Counted from the stretch's first letter, positions 1 to 7,171 are shown. The stretch is 64,000 nt of DNA from Bacillus fonticola (GCF_012955605.1 NZ_CP052135.1:961501-1025500); one strand, 5' to 3'. The notes: a model not told the origin generated them from the letters alone. Numbers and translations: made by a program.

Positions 1-319
1 CATAACGAGGGATAAGATGAAGGTGGAAATGGTATACCGATTGACCAGCGTCTGCCCCGTTGTTGTTTAGCGTGTTAAGTCCTATCGGTGAATACGTATC
101 TTTGATGGCGTTGGAAATCATTGGAACAACTGAAAACAGTTGACCAGCGACTTCAGGTGGCAAAGCATACACGTCTTGGTGATGCTGTTTTGGAATAACG
201 AGTGTATGTCCTTTCGTCACTTGACTAATGTCCAAGAATGCATACACATGATCGTCTTCGTACACTTTCGCACTTGGGATATCGCCGCTTATTATTTTAC
301 AAAAGATACAATCGTTCAT
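1..319 (-). CDS. hit: HIT-family nucleotide-binding protein (C-terminus cut by window edge)
   Basis: The reading frame starts at ATG 319-317 behind GGGAGGA and runs off the left edge after 106 codons. It begins MNDCIFCKIISGDIPSAKVY, the usual opening of bacterial HIT proteins, with the two N-terminal cysteines of the CxxC type. The histidine triad HFHLHLIP lies near residues 98-105. HIT proteins hydrolyse or bind nucleotide phosphoramidates and dinucleotides in the cytoplasm. In B. subtilis hit is divergent from ecsA; here the same orientation is kept, but about 2.7 kb of sin-type regulators and a sortase lie between hit and ecsA. Identity is firm; the physiological substrate is unknown. Confidence 0.93.
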   Translation of the reverse strand, partial: MNDCIFCKIISGDIPSAKVYEDDHVYAFLDISQVTKGHTLVIPKQHHQDVYALPPEVAGQLFSVVPMISNAIKDTYSPIGLNTLNNNGADAGQSVYHFHLHLIPRY

Positions 320-481
320 CGTAAAAAGTCCTCCCGTAACCACTTGTCTTTAGTAAGGAAGATTGTACCATAGTAGAAGGAAGGAACCAAGTCATGAGCG
401 AAGGGAAGTCATAAAAATATGGAACTATTCTAACTATAAAATACATGCTACAATTATGCCGTATGTAAGGAGGGGGATTGT

Positions 482-808
482 ATGATTGGAGATCGAGTGA
501 AAACCTTTCGTAAAGTAAAAAAGCTATCTATAACAGAATTGGCATACCGAGCGGGAGTCGCTAAAAGTTATATTAGTGACCTGGAGCGGGACGCTAAATC
601 CAATCCCTCTATACACTTCATTGAGAAAATTGCTAAAGTGCTAGACGTACCTGTTGACGAGTTGATTGGTAGAGACTCCCCCGCGTTGGATGGCGAATGG
701 CGGCAAGTCTTAAATGAAGTCATGGAATCGGGTATCTCGAAAGAACAGTTTCGCGAGTTTATAGAATTCCACAAATGGAAAGTTAATGGAGGTAGTAACG
801 AGCGATGA
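482..808 (+). CDS. sinR: SinR-like HTH repressor (copy 1)
   Basis: A 108-residue XRE protein, close to the usual SinR length of about 111. Residues 1-65 form a helix-turn-helix domain (MIGDRVKTFRKVKK, then AGVAKSYISDLER as recognition region). Residues about 70-105 match the SinR dimerisation/SinI-binding module: DGEWRQVLNEVMESGISKEQ followed by FREFIEFHKW. SinR in B. subtilis is a tetrameric repressor of biofilm-matrix operons and is inactivated by SinI; that role here is inferred. ATG 482 follows AAGGAGGGGG. The SinI partner lies downstream on the opposite strand, unlike the codirectional sinI-sinR of B. subtilis. Confidence 0.88.
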   Translation: MIGDRVKTFRKVKKLSITELAYRAGVAKSYISDLERDAKSNPSIHFIEKIAKVLDVPVDELIGRDSPALDGEWRQVLNEVMESGISKEQFREFIEFHKWKVNGGSNER

Positions 809-840
809 CCTGTCAAAGGCTATCGCTCGTTTTCTTTATA
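797..840 (+). terminator. Rho-independent terminator of sinR copy 1
   Basis: A perfect 10-bp stem AACGAGCGAT / ATCGCTCGTT (797-806 and 822-831) with a 15-nt loop is followed by TTTCTTTATA. The left arm contains the last sinR codons and part of the TGA stop. It separates sinR from the convergent sinI-like gene. Confidence 0.85.
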
Positions 841-878
841 AATAACCCTTATTGATGAGTCAGTATGTATCATTCCGA

Positions 879-1031
879 TCACTGGGCGATTATTTTTGAA
901 ATTGTTGGCAGATGCTGTTCGGGATTGTTTAAATACGCTCGAACTTCTTCAGGAGACAAACCAATTTGCTTAGCGGTGTAGAGTAAATATACCCATTCTT
1001 TGTCGATTTCATTTTTTTGTATCGTTTCCAT
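879..1031 (-). CDS. sinI: SinI-like antirepressor (50 aa)
   Basis: Reading frame of 50 codons from ATG 1031-1029 to TGA 881-879, preceded by AGGAGGA at 1047-1041 (spacing about 9). Residues 8-34 read EIDKEWVYLLYTAKQIGLSP then EEVRAYL, which aligns without gaps to the SinI core (ELDQEWVELM.. AKEANISPEEIRKYL). SinI binds SinR through this two-helix segment and breaks the SinR tetramer. The C-terminal tail (about 16 residues) is not conserved with B. subtilis. The gene is convergent with sinR copy 1 and divergent from sinR-like copy 2. Its leader contains a c-di-GMP-I riboswitch. The family call rests on recalled alignment and is strong because of the W-V..SPEE-R-YL pattern and the neighbouring sinR genes. 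Confidence 0.88.
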   Translation of the reverse strand: METIQKNEIDKEWVYLLYTAKQIGLSPEEVRAYLNNPEQHLPTISKIIAQ

Positions 1032-1059
1032 GTTTTGAACTCCTCCTGGATACATTTTT

Positions 1060-1156
1060 CGTATGCAGGCAACCCAGCCATCCTAGAGGAGTTCTCCGTA
1101 GATCTGTGGTTTTGCGTCCCTATTTTTCAATAGGTTTGCCGCTTGCAGCATGCACG
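1060..1156 (-). promoter_or_regulatory. Cyclic-di-GMP-I (GEMM-I) riboswitch in the sinI leader
   Basis: On the minus strand the leader reads GGCAAACC (1140-1133), a perfect P2 stem CCTATT/AATAGG closed by a GAAA tetraloop (1128-1125), then GGGACGCAAAACC (1120-1108), a P3 region, and GGGTTGCC (1075-1068) closing P1 (ATGC 1151-1148 with GCAT 1066-1063). These are the conserved GEMM-I blocks; the only change in the second block is AAAACC for AAAGCC. The aptamer ends about 16 nt before the sinI Shine-Dalgarno. GAACTCCTCTAGGA in P3 (1094-1081) is complementary at 13 of 14 positions (one G-T wobble, one A-A mismatch) to TCCAGGAGGAGTTC (1050-1037), which contains the SD. This suggests ligand-dependent release of the SD, i.e. 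a translational ON switch. The aptamer call is firm; the switch direction is inference. Confidence 0.85.
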
Positions 1157-1180
1157 TTCTACTACTCAGTCAATGATCAA

Positions 1181-1258
1181 AGTATATCTCCATATATCTG
1201 AAAATTCTGTAGGTACATGTTGGTAGTCATAGGTATATGTACCTATTATTTCGACAAA
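1181..1258 (-). promoter_or_regulatory. sinI promoter region with Spo0A box and inverted repeat
   Basis: Upstream of the riboswitch the minus strand has a -10-like TATACT (1186-1181) with no good -35, as expected of an activator-dependent promoter. TTTGTCGAA at 1258-1250 is a perfect match to the Spo0A-box consensus TTTGTCRAA. Between them lies a perfect 8-bp inverted repeat AGGTACAT (1211-1218) / ATGTACCT (1237-1244), a candidate operator for an unknown factor. In B. subtilis sinI is Spo0A-activated, so the box is consistent with the gene call. Start site and binding are unproven. Confidence 0.55.
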
Positions 1259-1494
1259 ATCCCAAATATAAACAACTTGGATGAGCATAAAGTTCTGATT
1301 ATCCCACATTGTCGGATGAGTCATCGCGCCGTTGTTCAATCTTTGTTCTCCATGAAGAACACTAAAATTAAGTATACGCTAGATTCCTTGCAATTTAAAA
1401 ACATTGAAATCATCCAAAAAACCTATATAAAGAACGAATTTCTTTGATTATCGCTATTTAACTCCATATATCTCCTTATTTCTATTTTCCCAAA

Positions 1495-1535
1495 AATTCT
1501 TTTGTTCTTTATAATGAACAAAAGAATTGTTCTCT
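1495..1535 (+). promoter_or_regulatory. Palindromic operator/promoter of the second sinR-like gene, with two SinR boxes
   Basis: A perfect 13-bp inverted repeat AATTCTTTTGTTC (1495-1507) / GAACAAAAGAATT (1516-1528) surrounds an 8-bp spacer. A consensus -10 TATAAT (1510-1515) lies at the spacer, with a weak -35 TTCCCA at 1487-1492 (about 17-bp spacing). Two exact SinR-box matches GTTCTYT occur: GTTCTTT 1504-1510 and GTTCTCT 1529-1535. The arrangement predicts direct repression of the downstream operon by a SinR-type protein, possibly autorepression. Confidence 0.65.
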
Positions 1536-1551
1536 ATAGGAGGTAATTAGA

Positions 1552-1887
1552 GTGGTGGGTATTTCAATTCGAGAACTGCGGTTGCGGCGCGGGATGACAT
1601 TAGGAGAACTGTCAGAGAAGTCTGGTGTGTCAAAGTCTTATTTAAGTTATATAGAAAGAGGTGTACACCAAAACCCGTCGTATAGTATTTTAACACGCAT
1701 CGCAGATACACTGAACACACCGTTAGAAGAACTAATGAAACAGTCGTCGAGATTAAAACCTGTATCTATCGACGAAGATTGGTTGCACTTATTAAGAGAA
1801 GCGATTGCAAAAGGAATGCGCAAGGACGACTTGCTCCAGTTCATTGATTCGATGGAACAAAAGGAGAAGGCGCATGAATCTTCTTAA
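1552..1887 (+). CDS. SinR-like HTH repressor (copy 2, possibly SlrR-like role)
   Basis: 111 residues starting at GTG 1552 (a second GTG follows at 1555) behind AGGAGGTAA. N-terminal XRE domain (IRELRLRRGMTLGELSEKSG, then VSKSYLSYIERG) is followed by a SinR-type C-terminal helical hairpin (SIDEDWLHLLREAIAKGMRK, then DDLLQFIDSME). It could therefore bind SinI or form mixed oligomers with copy 1, as SlrR does with SinR. True SlrR is longer (about 152 aa), so I do not assign that name. The 3' end overlaps the sortase gene by 14 nt, indicating one operon. Confidence 0.85.
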   Translation: MVGISIRELRLRRGMTLGELSEKSGVSKSYLSYIERGVHQNPSYSILTRIADTLNTPLEELMKQSSRLKPVSIDEDWLHLLREAIAKGMRKDDLLQFIDSMEQKEKAHESS

Positions 1888-2506
1888 TGTTGTTCGATGG
1901 CTATCGATCGCGCTCATCATCGCAGGTCTCACATTTACTCTTTATGCGGTTAATCAAATTTTTGAGTCGAAAAATGCTGAACAACGTGCATTAAATGTAG
2001 CGAAACAAATCGTGGAGGGGAAAAGTGTGCCAGACAGGAGAACATTGGAGCCAACAAAAAAAGCTTTTGCAGCTGATATAACGGAAGAATCCTCAGCTAA
2101 GCCTATTGAAGGAGATGTAATTGGTATACTTGAAATCCCTGCTATAAAAGCGGAACTCCCTGTTGTAGAAGGAACAGATGAGGATGAATTAGCAAAAGGT
2201 GTGGGTCATTACAGTACGACAGCTCTTCCAGGAGAAGGAGACCAAATTTTGCTAAGTGGGCATCGTGACTCTGTGTTCCGGAAACTCGGTGACGTCAAAA
2301 TAGGTGATGAGTTGACTGTCAGAATGCCGGGTGGGACGTATACGTATATCATGACTTCGAGTAAGATAGTGGACGCCAATGATACAACGGTGATTCGGTC
2401 TACTGCTCCAAACGAAATTTTGACACTGTCCACGTGTTATCCATTTGGCTTTCTCGGTGATGCGCCGGATAGATATATTATTGAGGCGGTTTTAAAAGAG
2501 GAATGA
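1874..2506 (+). CDS. Class D sortase
   Basis: ATG 1874 is preceded by AAGGAGAAGG and gives 210 residues; it overlaps the upstream repressor by 14 nt. Residues about 5-25 (VVRWLSIALIIAGLTFTLYA) form an N-terminal membrane anchor. The catalytic domain has the sortase histidine in LLSGHRDS, the nucleophilic cysteine in LSTCYPFG, and the arginine in APDRYIIEA. Sortases of this class cleave a C-terminal sorting motif and join surface proteins to peptidoglycan outside the membrane. No LPxTG-type substrate is encoded in this window. Coupling to SinR-type regulators suggests expression in matrix-forming or differentiating cells. Confidence 0.88.
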   Translation: MNLLNVVRWLSIALIIAGLTFTLYAVNQIFESKNAEQRALNVAKQIVEGKSVPDRRTLEPTKKAFAADITEESSAKPIEGDVIGILEIPAIKAELPVVEGTDEDELAKGVGHYSTTALPGEGDQILLSGHRDSVFRKLGDVKIGDELTVRMPGGTYTYIMTSSKIVDANDTTVIRSTAPNEILTLSTCYPFGFLGDAPDRYIIEAVLKEE

Positions 2507-2600
2507 GTTCTAAATACCAGGAAATGTGGTTTGCTCTACCCAAAGTGGTATATGCAGGAATCCACGATCAGTTATCGGGCGAAGTGAAACAGCATAAATT

Positions 2601-2630
2601 AAAAAGGGCAGGCTACGTATGTGCCTGCCC
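2601..2630 (-). terminator. Terminator reading leftward
   Basis: A perfect 8-bp stem GGGCAGGC / GCCTGCCC (2606-2613, 2623-2630) has a T-run only on the minus-strand side (AAAAA at 2601-2605 on the plus strand). It therefore fits a leftward transcript, the decayed reading frame at 2659-2867, better than the sortase operon. Confidence 0.65.
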
Positions 2631-2658
2631 AATGAAGGGGTTTTCATCTATTGGTAGA

Positions 2659-2867
2659 CTACACAAACTTCTCTGCCGTCAACACCTCATTTGTCTAGGT
2701 TCAGAATCAGTTACTTTACAGTACGTGGTCGTTACTCTTACCCTACATTAGGTTTTCGAGTTTGCAGTAAACTTCTCTTTAACAAACACCCCATTTTCAT
2801 GGAAATCGTTAAAGGTTCAGAGTTCTGTTTGTACTTCCACTACACTTATCCATAACAACCATCCCCA
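2659..2867 (-). pseudogene. Decayed reading frame, unrecognised family
   Basis: No intact gene is found in 2507-3073. On the minus strand one frame carries protein-like stretches interrupted by stops: VVEVQTEL, then TFNDFHENGVFVKEKFTANS, then CRVRVTTTYCKVTDSEPR. A frame change then leads to TNEVLTAEKFV and a stop at 2661-2659. A leftward terminator follows within 60 nt. This looks like a small gene broken by at least two nonsense changes and a frameshift. I cannot name the family. It may also be chance. Confidence 0.4.
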
Positions 2868-3073
2868 TTTCAAACGTTGCTTTTTTCAGCAATGTTATAT
2901 GTCAAATGCAGTTGCGTGAGTTGCTGTGTGCCCCTTCGATAATTAGAATGTGCAGCATCACCTTCTTATAAACATGTAATTTTTTCCATCGAGCAGGAGT
3001 TTCATTGGTGTTCGTCGAAAGCCTTTGCTAAACTGAACTGAAGGCAGTTGGGTTAAAGAGGAGTGAACAGACA

Positions 3074-3811
3074 TTGTTACAAGTTGAACAGCTAACGGGT
3101 GGATACACGAGAACACCGGTGATAAGAGACGTATCATTCCAAGTGAAAAAAGGCGAACTTATGGCGCTGATTGGATTGAACGGAGCTGGGAAAAGCACAA
3201 CCATTAAACACATTATTGGCTTGATGGAACCACAAAAAGGGAAGATTCTCTTGAATGGAAAACAGCTACAGGATGGACCTGATGAGTTTCGTAAACAATT
3301 TACATACATACCGGAGACGCCAATTTTGTATGAGGAACTAACATTAGAGGAGCATTTAGAACTAACAGCGATGGCATATGGTTTGGATCGATCGACTTTT
3401 CAAGAGCGAATGCCTATACTGTTGGAGCTTTTTCGCATGGAAAAGCGATTGAAATGGTTCCCTGCGCATTTTTCTAAGGGGATGAAACAAAAGGTAATGA
3501 TTCTATGCGCATTTTTGGTGCGACCTGATTTGTATGTCATTGATGAACCTTTTGTCGGCCTGGACCCGATCGCTATTCGTGCGCTACTAGATCAGTTAAA
3601 TGAGGCAAAGTCTGACGGAGCAAGTATTTTAATGTCGACACACATATTGGCTACCGCAGAAAGATATTGTGATCGATTTATCATTCTGCATGAGGGCACA
3701 TTGCGTGCACAAGGGACATTGGATGAACTAAGAGAACAAGCAGGCAACCGTAATGCGACACTTGATGATTTGTATGTAGAATTTACAAAGGACGGACCTT
3801 CCAATGGATAA
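3074..3811 (+). CDS. ecsA: ABC transporter ATP-binding protein EcsA
   Basis: 245 residues from TTG 3074, preceded by AGAGGAGTG. Walker A GLNGAGKST is near residues 33-41, the signature region reads HFSKGMKQKV, and Walker B reads LYVIDEP. Segments such as RMEKRLKWFPAHFSKGMKQK are nearly identical to my memory of B. subtilis EcsA. EcsA is the cytoplasmic ATPase of the Ecs exporter, whose loss affects protein secretion, competence and biofilm formation through the RasP protease. It overlaps ecsB by 8 nt. The first gene of an ecsABC operon. Confidence 0.95.
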   Translation: MLQVEQLTGGYTRTPVIRDVSFQVKKGELMALIGLNGAGKSTTIKHIIGLMEPQKGKILLNGKQLQDGPDEFRKQFTYIPETPILYEELTLEEHLELTAMAYGLDRSTFQERMPILLELFRMEKRLKWFPAHFSKGMKQKVMILCAFLVRPDLYVIDEPFVGLDPIAIRALLDQLNEAKSDGASILMSTHILATAERYCDRFIILHEGTLRAQGTLDELREQAGNRNATLDDLYVEFTKDGPSNG

Positions 3812-5003
3812 ACTGTTTCGGAATCGATTTCGTGATGCTTTTCAAGAGGTGAAACGTTATCTTCGCTACATGTTTAATGATCATTTATTGTTTGTACTCA
3901 TCATTTTAATTGGTGGATTCGCGTATACGTATCAAGATTGGGTCAACACGCTTCCAGAGACGTTTCCTGGTGCTTTCCTCACAGCGTTTATACTGGGAAT
4001 GGCATTAACATTGAGTCGAGCTGTAACGTTGTTAAAGGAACCTGACGTTGTTTTCTGGTTACCAATGGAAAAGCAATTGACGCCATACTTTCAAAAGGCG
4101 TTTTTCCTTACGTGGATGTTGCATACTTACGGTTTATTACTACTAGTTGCCGTACTTTTTCCTCTATATATCGCAACGACTGGACAATTACTATTCCTGC
4201 CGTTATTGTTGATCGTTATCGTCCTAAAAGGGATTAATTTGTGGATTCGTTGGCATGAAGTGAAGGATCAACAATATTCTGTGTTGCGTCGTGACGCGAT
4301 AGTACGTTTCGTAATCAATACGGCAATTTTGTATTGGGCGAGCGTTGAAGCTTGGGGGTATAGTGCAGTTGCTTTTGGATTACTTCTCCTTCTTACGTTT
4401 TTATCACGGTTTCTCGTGCGCACAAGACCCTTTCCATGGGAGTGGTTGTTAAAGGAGGAAGAAGCGCGCTGGTCGACCTTTTATAGCATCGCCAACTTAT
4501 TTGCGGACGTACCAAAATTACGGGCAAAGGTAAAGCGACGTCGCGCACTTGACATACTTCTTCAACGTCAAGCGTTTCAAAAGGAATCATCGTACTTCTT
4601 TTTATTCTTACGTACTTTTGTGCGCAAAGGGGATTATTTTCCGCTCGTCGTGAGGTTGACAGTCATTGGAGTTGTCGTCATCTGGGTATTCCAATTACAG
4701 TGGTCTTCATTGCTCGCTGTGTGGGGAGCGATGTATTTGACGGCTATTCAACTTGTTCCACTATATAAACAGCATGTATCCACTTTATGGTTGAGGCTAT
4801 ACCCGTTGCAACCCCAATGGAAAGAACAGGCCTTTTATAAATTACTTCGGGGCGTATTAATGGTCCAGCTGGTCGTATTATCTGCAGGTGTGGCAATGTT
4901 TGTCTCACCTTTTCATAGCCTCATTGCACTTGTAGGTGGATTGCTTCTCGTTTTCGGTGTCACACAAGCCCTTTATAAGCGGCTACAAACCAGTAGGGAG
5001 TAG
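3804..5003 (+). CDS. ecsB: ABC transporter membrane protein EcsB
   Basis: 399 residues from ATG 3804, overlapping the ecsA end. Multiple hydrophobic segments (for example LLFVLIILIGGFAYTY, GLLLLVAVLFPLYIA, LTVIGVVVIWVF, and the C-terminal pair near residues 350-390) mark it as the polytopic partner of EcsA. Position between ecsA and ecsC and length (B. subtilis EcsB about 408 aa) support the call. The transported substrate remains uncertain in the family. Confidence 0.92.
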   Translation: MDKLFRNRFRDAFQEVKRYLRYMFNDHLLFVLIILIGGFAYTYQDWVNTLPETFPGAFLTAFILGMALTLSRAVTLLKEPDVVFWLPMEKQLTPYFQKAFFLTWMLHTYGLLLLVAVLFPLYIATTGQLLFLPLLLIVIVLKGINLWIRWHEVKDQQYSVLRRDAIVRFVINTAILYWASVEAWGYSAVAFGLLLLLTFLSRFLVRTRPFPWEWLLKEEEARWSTFYSIANLFADVPKLRAKVKRRRALDILLQRQAFQKESSYFFLFLRTFVRKGDYFPLVVRLTVIGVVVIWVFQLQWSSLLAVWGAMYLTAIQLVPLYKQHVSTLWLRLYPLQPQWKEQAFYKLLRGVLMVQLVVLSAGVAMFVSPFHSLIALVGGLLLVFGVTQALYKRLQTSRE

Positions 5004-5015
5004 TAGGTGAATGAG

Positions 5016-5726
5016 ATGAATGAGATGGACCAAAGGGCGTACGACGAACTGCAAATATGGGAACGAAAACTTATGAAAAGGCCAGGAATGATGAAGCGTT
5101 GGGCAAAAGACACCCAAACCAAAATGAACAGTTACGTTCCACAAAAAGTACATGATGCGATTACAAAGGCGATGAAAGGGATGTTTGAAGGAACGATGGC
5201 GGGGTCTTATCGAACGACACGTAAGTTTCCTGAAGCTACGTTGCTTTCTCAAGCAGAGCAGTTGGCAAAGGAACGACTTGCTGTATATCGGAAGACAGCT
5301 TCAATAGAAGGAGCTGGAACGGGTGCAGGGGGGATTTTATTAGGACTAGCCGATTTTCCGCTGTTATTAGGGATTAAGATGAAGTGGTTGCATGAATGTG
5401 CAGCCATTTACGGTTACGACACGAAGCGAGCCGAAGAAAAACAGTTTTTGTTACTCGTCTTTCAACTGGCTTTTTCTTCTGAAGAGCACCGGGAGAAGAC
5501 GTGGCAGCGGATCAGAGCGTTTACGAAAGGACGTGAACCACTTGATTGGCATACATTACAACAAGAGTATCGTGACACGATTGATCTAGCAAAGATGGGA
5601 CAAATGCTTCCAGTCGTTGGAGCGGCAGTGGGAGCTGTTGTCAATTACCAATTACTAGACCGGCTTGGCGAGTATGCACAGTATGCTTTTCGAGCTAGGT
5701 GGTTCGCCGAAAATAATGGAAAGTAA
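5016..5726 (+). CDS. ecsC: EcsC family protein
   Basis: The frame is open from GTG 5007. I prefer ATG 5016 (MNEMDQRAYDELQIWERKLM) because AGGTGA sits 5 nt upstream; ATG 5025 is also possible. About 236 residues. A glycine-rich membrane-interacting segment (GAGTGAGGILLGLADFPLLL, residues about 95-115) and a second near the C-terminus (LPVVGAAVGAVVNYQLLD) are typical of EcsC proteins. Function in the Ecs system is unknown. Last gene of the operon, followed by a strong terminator. Confidence 0.9.
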   Translation: MNEMDQRAYDELQIWERKLMKRPGMMKRWAKDTQTKMNSYVPQKVHDAITKAMKGMFEGTMAGSYRTTRKFPEATLLSQAEQLAKERLAVYRKTASIEGAGTGAGGILLGLADFPLLLGIKMKWLHECAAIYGYDTKRAEEKQFLLLVFQLAFSSEEHREKTWQRIRAFTKGREPLDWHTLQQEYRDTIDLAKMGQMLPVVGAAVGAVVNYQLLDRLGEYAQYAFRARWFAENNGK

Positions 5727-5730
5727 AAAA

Positions 5731-5767
5731 GATGGCGTTTCTACTCGAAAGTAGACGCCATCTTTTT
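5731..5767 (+). terminator. ecs operon terminator
   Basis: Stem GATGGCGT-TCTACT / AGTAGA-CGCCATC closed by CGAA, preceded by A6 and followed by TTTTTCT, directly after the ecsC stop. The flanking A-run lets it also work leftward. The 190 nt from here to the amidohydrolase stop show nothing recognisable. Confidence 0.9.
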
Positions 5768-5956
5768 CTGTGGAAAAGGGGTGGAGTTACGCAGAATCCT
5801 AAAAATCATATGATTTATCCTATTAGAAAAACCACTTCGGATGTTGATTGAGAAACTACAGGGGGCTCCACTCGCACCGCCTTGATCACAACTAGACTGC
5901 TTGTGACCAGTTTCCATGCATGGTTGAGTGCCCAGCTCCATGAATGGCTTATGTCT

Positions 5957-7171
5957 TTACCGTGCAGATTGGGCCGCAGCTTCCGATGTTTTAGCGTATG
6001 TTTGGTATTGGACGGCTGCTGTTGCAAGTGCTTTTGCGGCAACAAGCAATGCATCTTCGTCAATATCAAACTTCGGATGGTGGTGTGGAATCACGTCATC
6101 TCTATAGGTTGGCTTTGCACCTGTGAAGAAAAACGTCCCTTTGACATGCTGTAGATAGTACGAAAAGTCTTCGCCACCCATTTGTGGTGGTGTCTCTTCC
6201 ACTTGTAATACATCTGGTAACGTTTTTGCTTGTTCAACGAAGAACTCCGTCATCTCTTCGTCATTGACAGTTGCAGGATATCCTCGGTGATAGAGAAATT
6301 TGTACGTGCTACCATTTGTTAGGCAAACCCCCTTGACGACTTGCTCTAACTCGTTCTCTAACAAGTTACGTACTTCTTCTCGGAATGTTCGAACGGTTCC
6401 TTCAAGACGTGCTTTGTCAGCGATAACGTTAAAGGCATTATCAGCCACAAAAGATCCGACACTCACAACAGCAGAATCAATAGGGTCTACACGACGAGAT
6501 ACGAGCTGTTGCAGCTGCACGACAATGCTAGAGGCAGTCGCTACAGCGTCCTTTGTTGTATGAGGCTGTGCTCCGTGACCACCGGCTCCTTGAACGTATA
6601 CTTCAAAGCGATCGGCTGCAGCCATAATAGGTCCAGTACGATATTGAATTTTTCCAGTCGGCTCCGTTGCCCACAGATGTGTACCAAAAATGACATCGAC
6701 ACCTTCCAGGCAACCGTCCTCGATCATTGCAATTGCGCCGCCTGGAGCGTATTCCTCTGCGTGTTGGTGAATCATGACATACGTGCCTTCTAGTTGTTCA
6801 CGTTGTTCGTGTAGAACCTTTGCCAGTGTTAAAAGAGTGGCAGTGTGCCCATCGTGACCACAGGCGTGCATCACTCCAGACACTTTGCTTGCATAAGGAA
6901 CCTCTTTTTCATCTTGGATAGGTAGTGCGTCGAAGTCTGCGCGTAACGCAACCGTCACTCCCGGTTTTGCGCCGTGAATTTTAGCCACTACACCGTTGCC
7001 ACCTACATTTGTACGAACATCCGTTACACCAATATTTTCATAAAACGAGGCTATGTACTTCGCTGTCTCGTATTCTTGAAAAGAGAGTTCTGGATGTTGA
7101 TGTAAATAGCGGCGGATCTCCACCGTATCTTGTTGGTACGATTCTAGTTTTGAGAGAATTTGTGAGAGCAT
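5957..7171 (-). CDS. M20-family N-acyl-amino-acid amidohydrolase
   Basis: 404 residues from ATG 7171-7169, chosen over an upstream in-frame ATG because TAAGGAG lies 9 nt before it. Metal-binding motifs of the M20D carboxypeptidase/amidohydrolase group are present: HQHPELSFQEYET, ALRADFDALPI, MHACGHDGHTA, the catalytic HQHAEE, and GGEDFSYY near the C-terminus. These cytoplasmic di-metal enzymes deacylate N-acyl or N-acetyl amino acids. In B. subtilis the paralogue yhaA follows ecsC, so this is the positional equivalent. Exact substrate is not determinable. Confidence 0.9.
   Translation of the reverse strand: MLSQILSKLESYQQDTVEIRRYLHQHPELSFQEYETAKYIASFYENIGVTDVRTNVGGNGVVAKIHGAKPGVTVALRADFDALPIQDEKEVPYASKVSGVMHACGHDGHTATLLTLAKVLHEQREQLEGTYVMIHQHAEEYAPGGAIAMIEDGCLEGVDVIFGTHLWATEPTGKIQYRTGPIMAAADRFEVYVQGAGGHGAQPHTTKDAVATASSIVVQLQQLVSRRVDPIDSAVVSVGSFVADNAFNVIADKARLEGTVRTFREEVRNLLENELEQVVKGVCLTNGSTYKFLYHRGYPATVNDEEMTEFFVEQAKTLPDVLQVEETPPQMGGEDFSYYLQHVKGTFFFTGAKPTYRDDVIPHHHPKFDIDEDALLVAAKALATAAVQYQTYAKTSEAAAQSAR

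Noticed and set aside
140-373. Plus-strand frame at the window start
   Set aside because: Antisense to the clear HIT gene and lacks a ribosome site.
1217-1447. 76-codon plus-strand frame between sinI and the second sinR-like gene
   Set aside because: No ribosome site, atypical composition, and it overlaps the sinI promoter, Spo0A box and inverted repeat.
2503-2751. 82-codon plus-strand frame after the sortase gene
   Set aside because: Overlaps the sortase stop, spans a terminator hairpin, and lies antisense to the decayed frame; composition is not protein-like.
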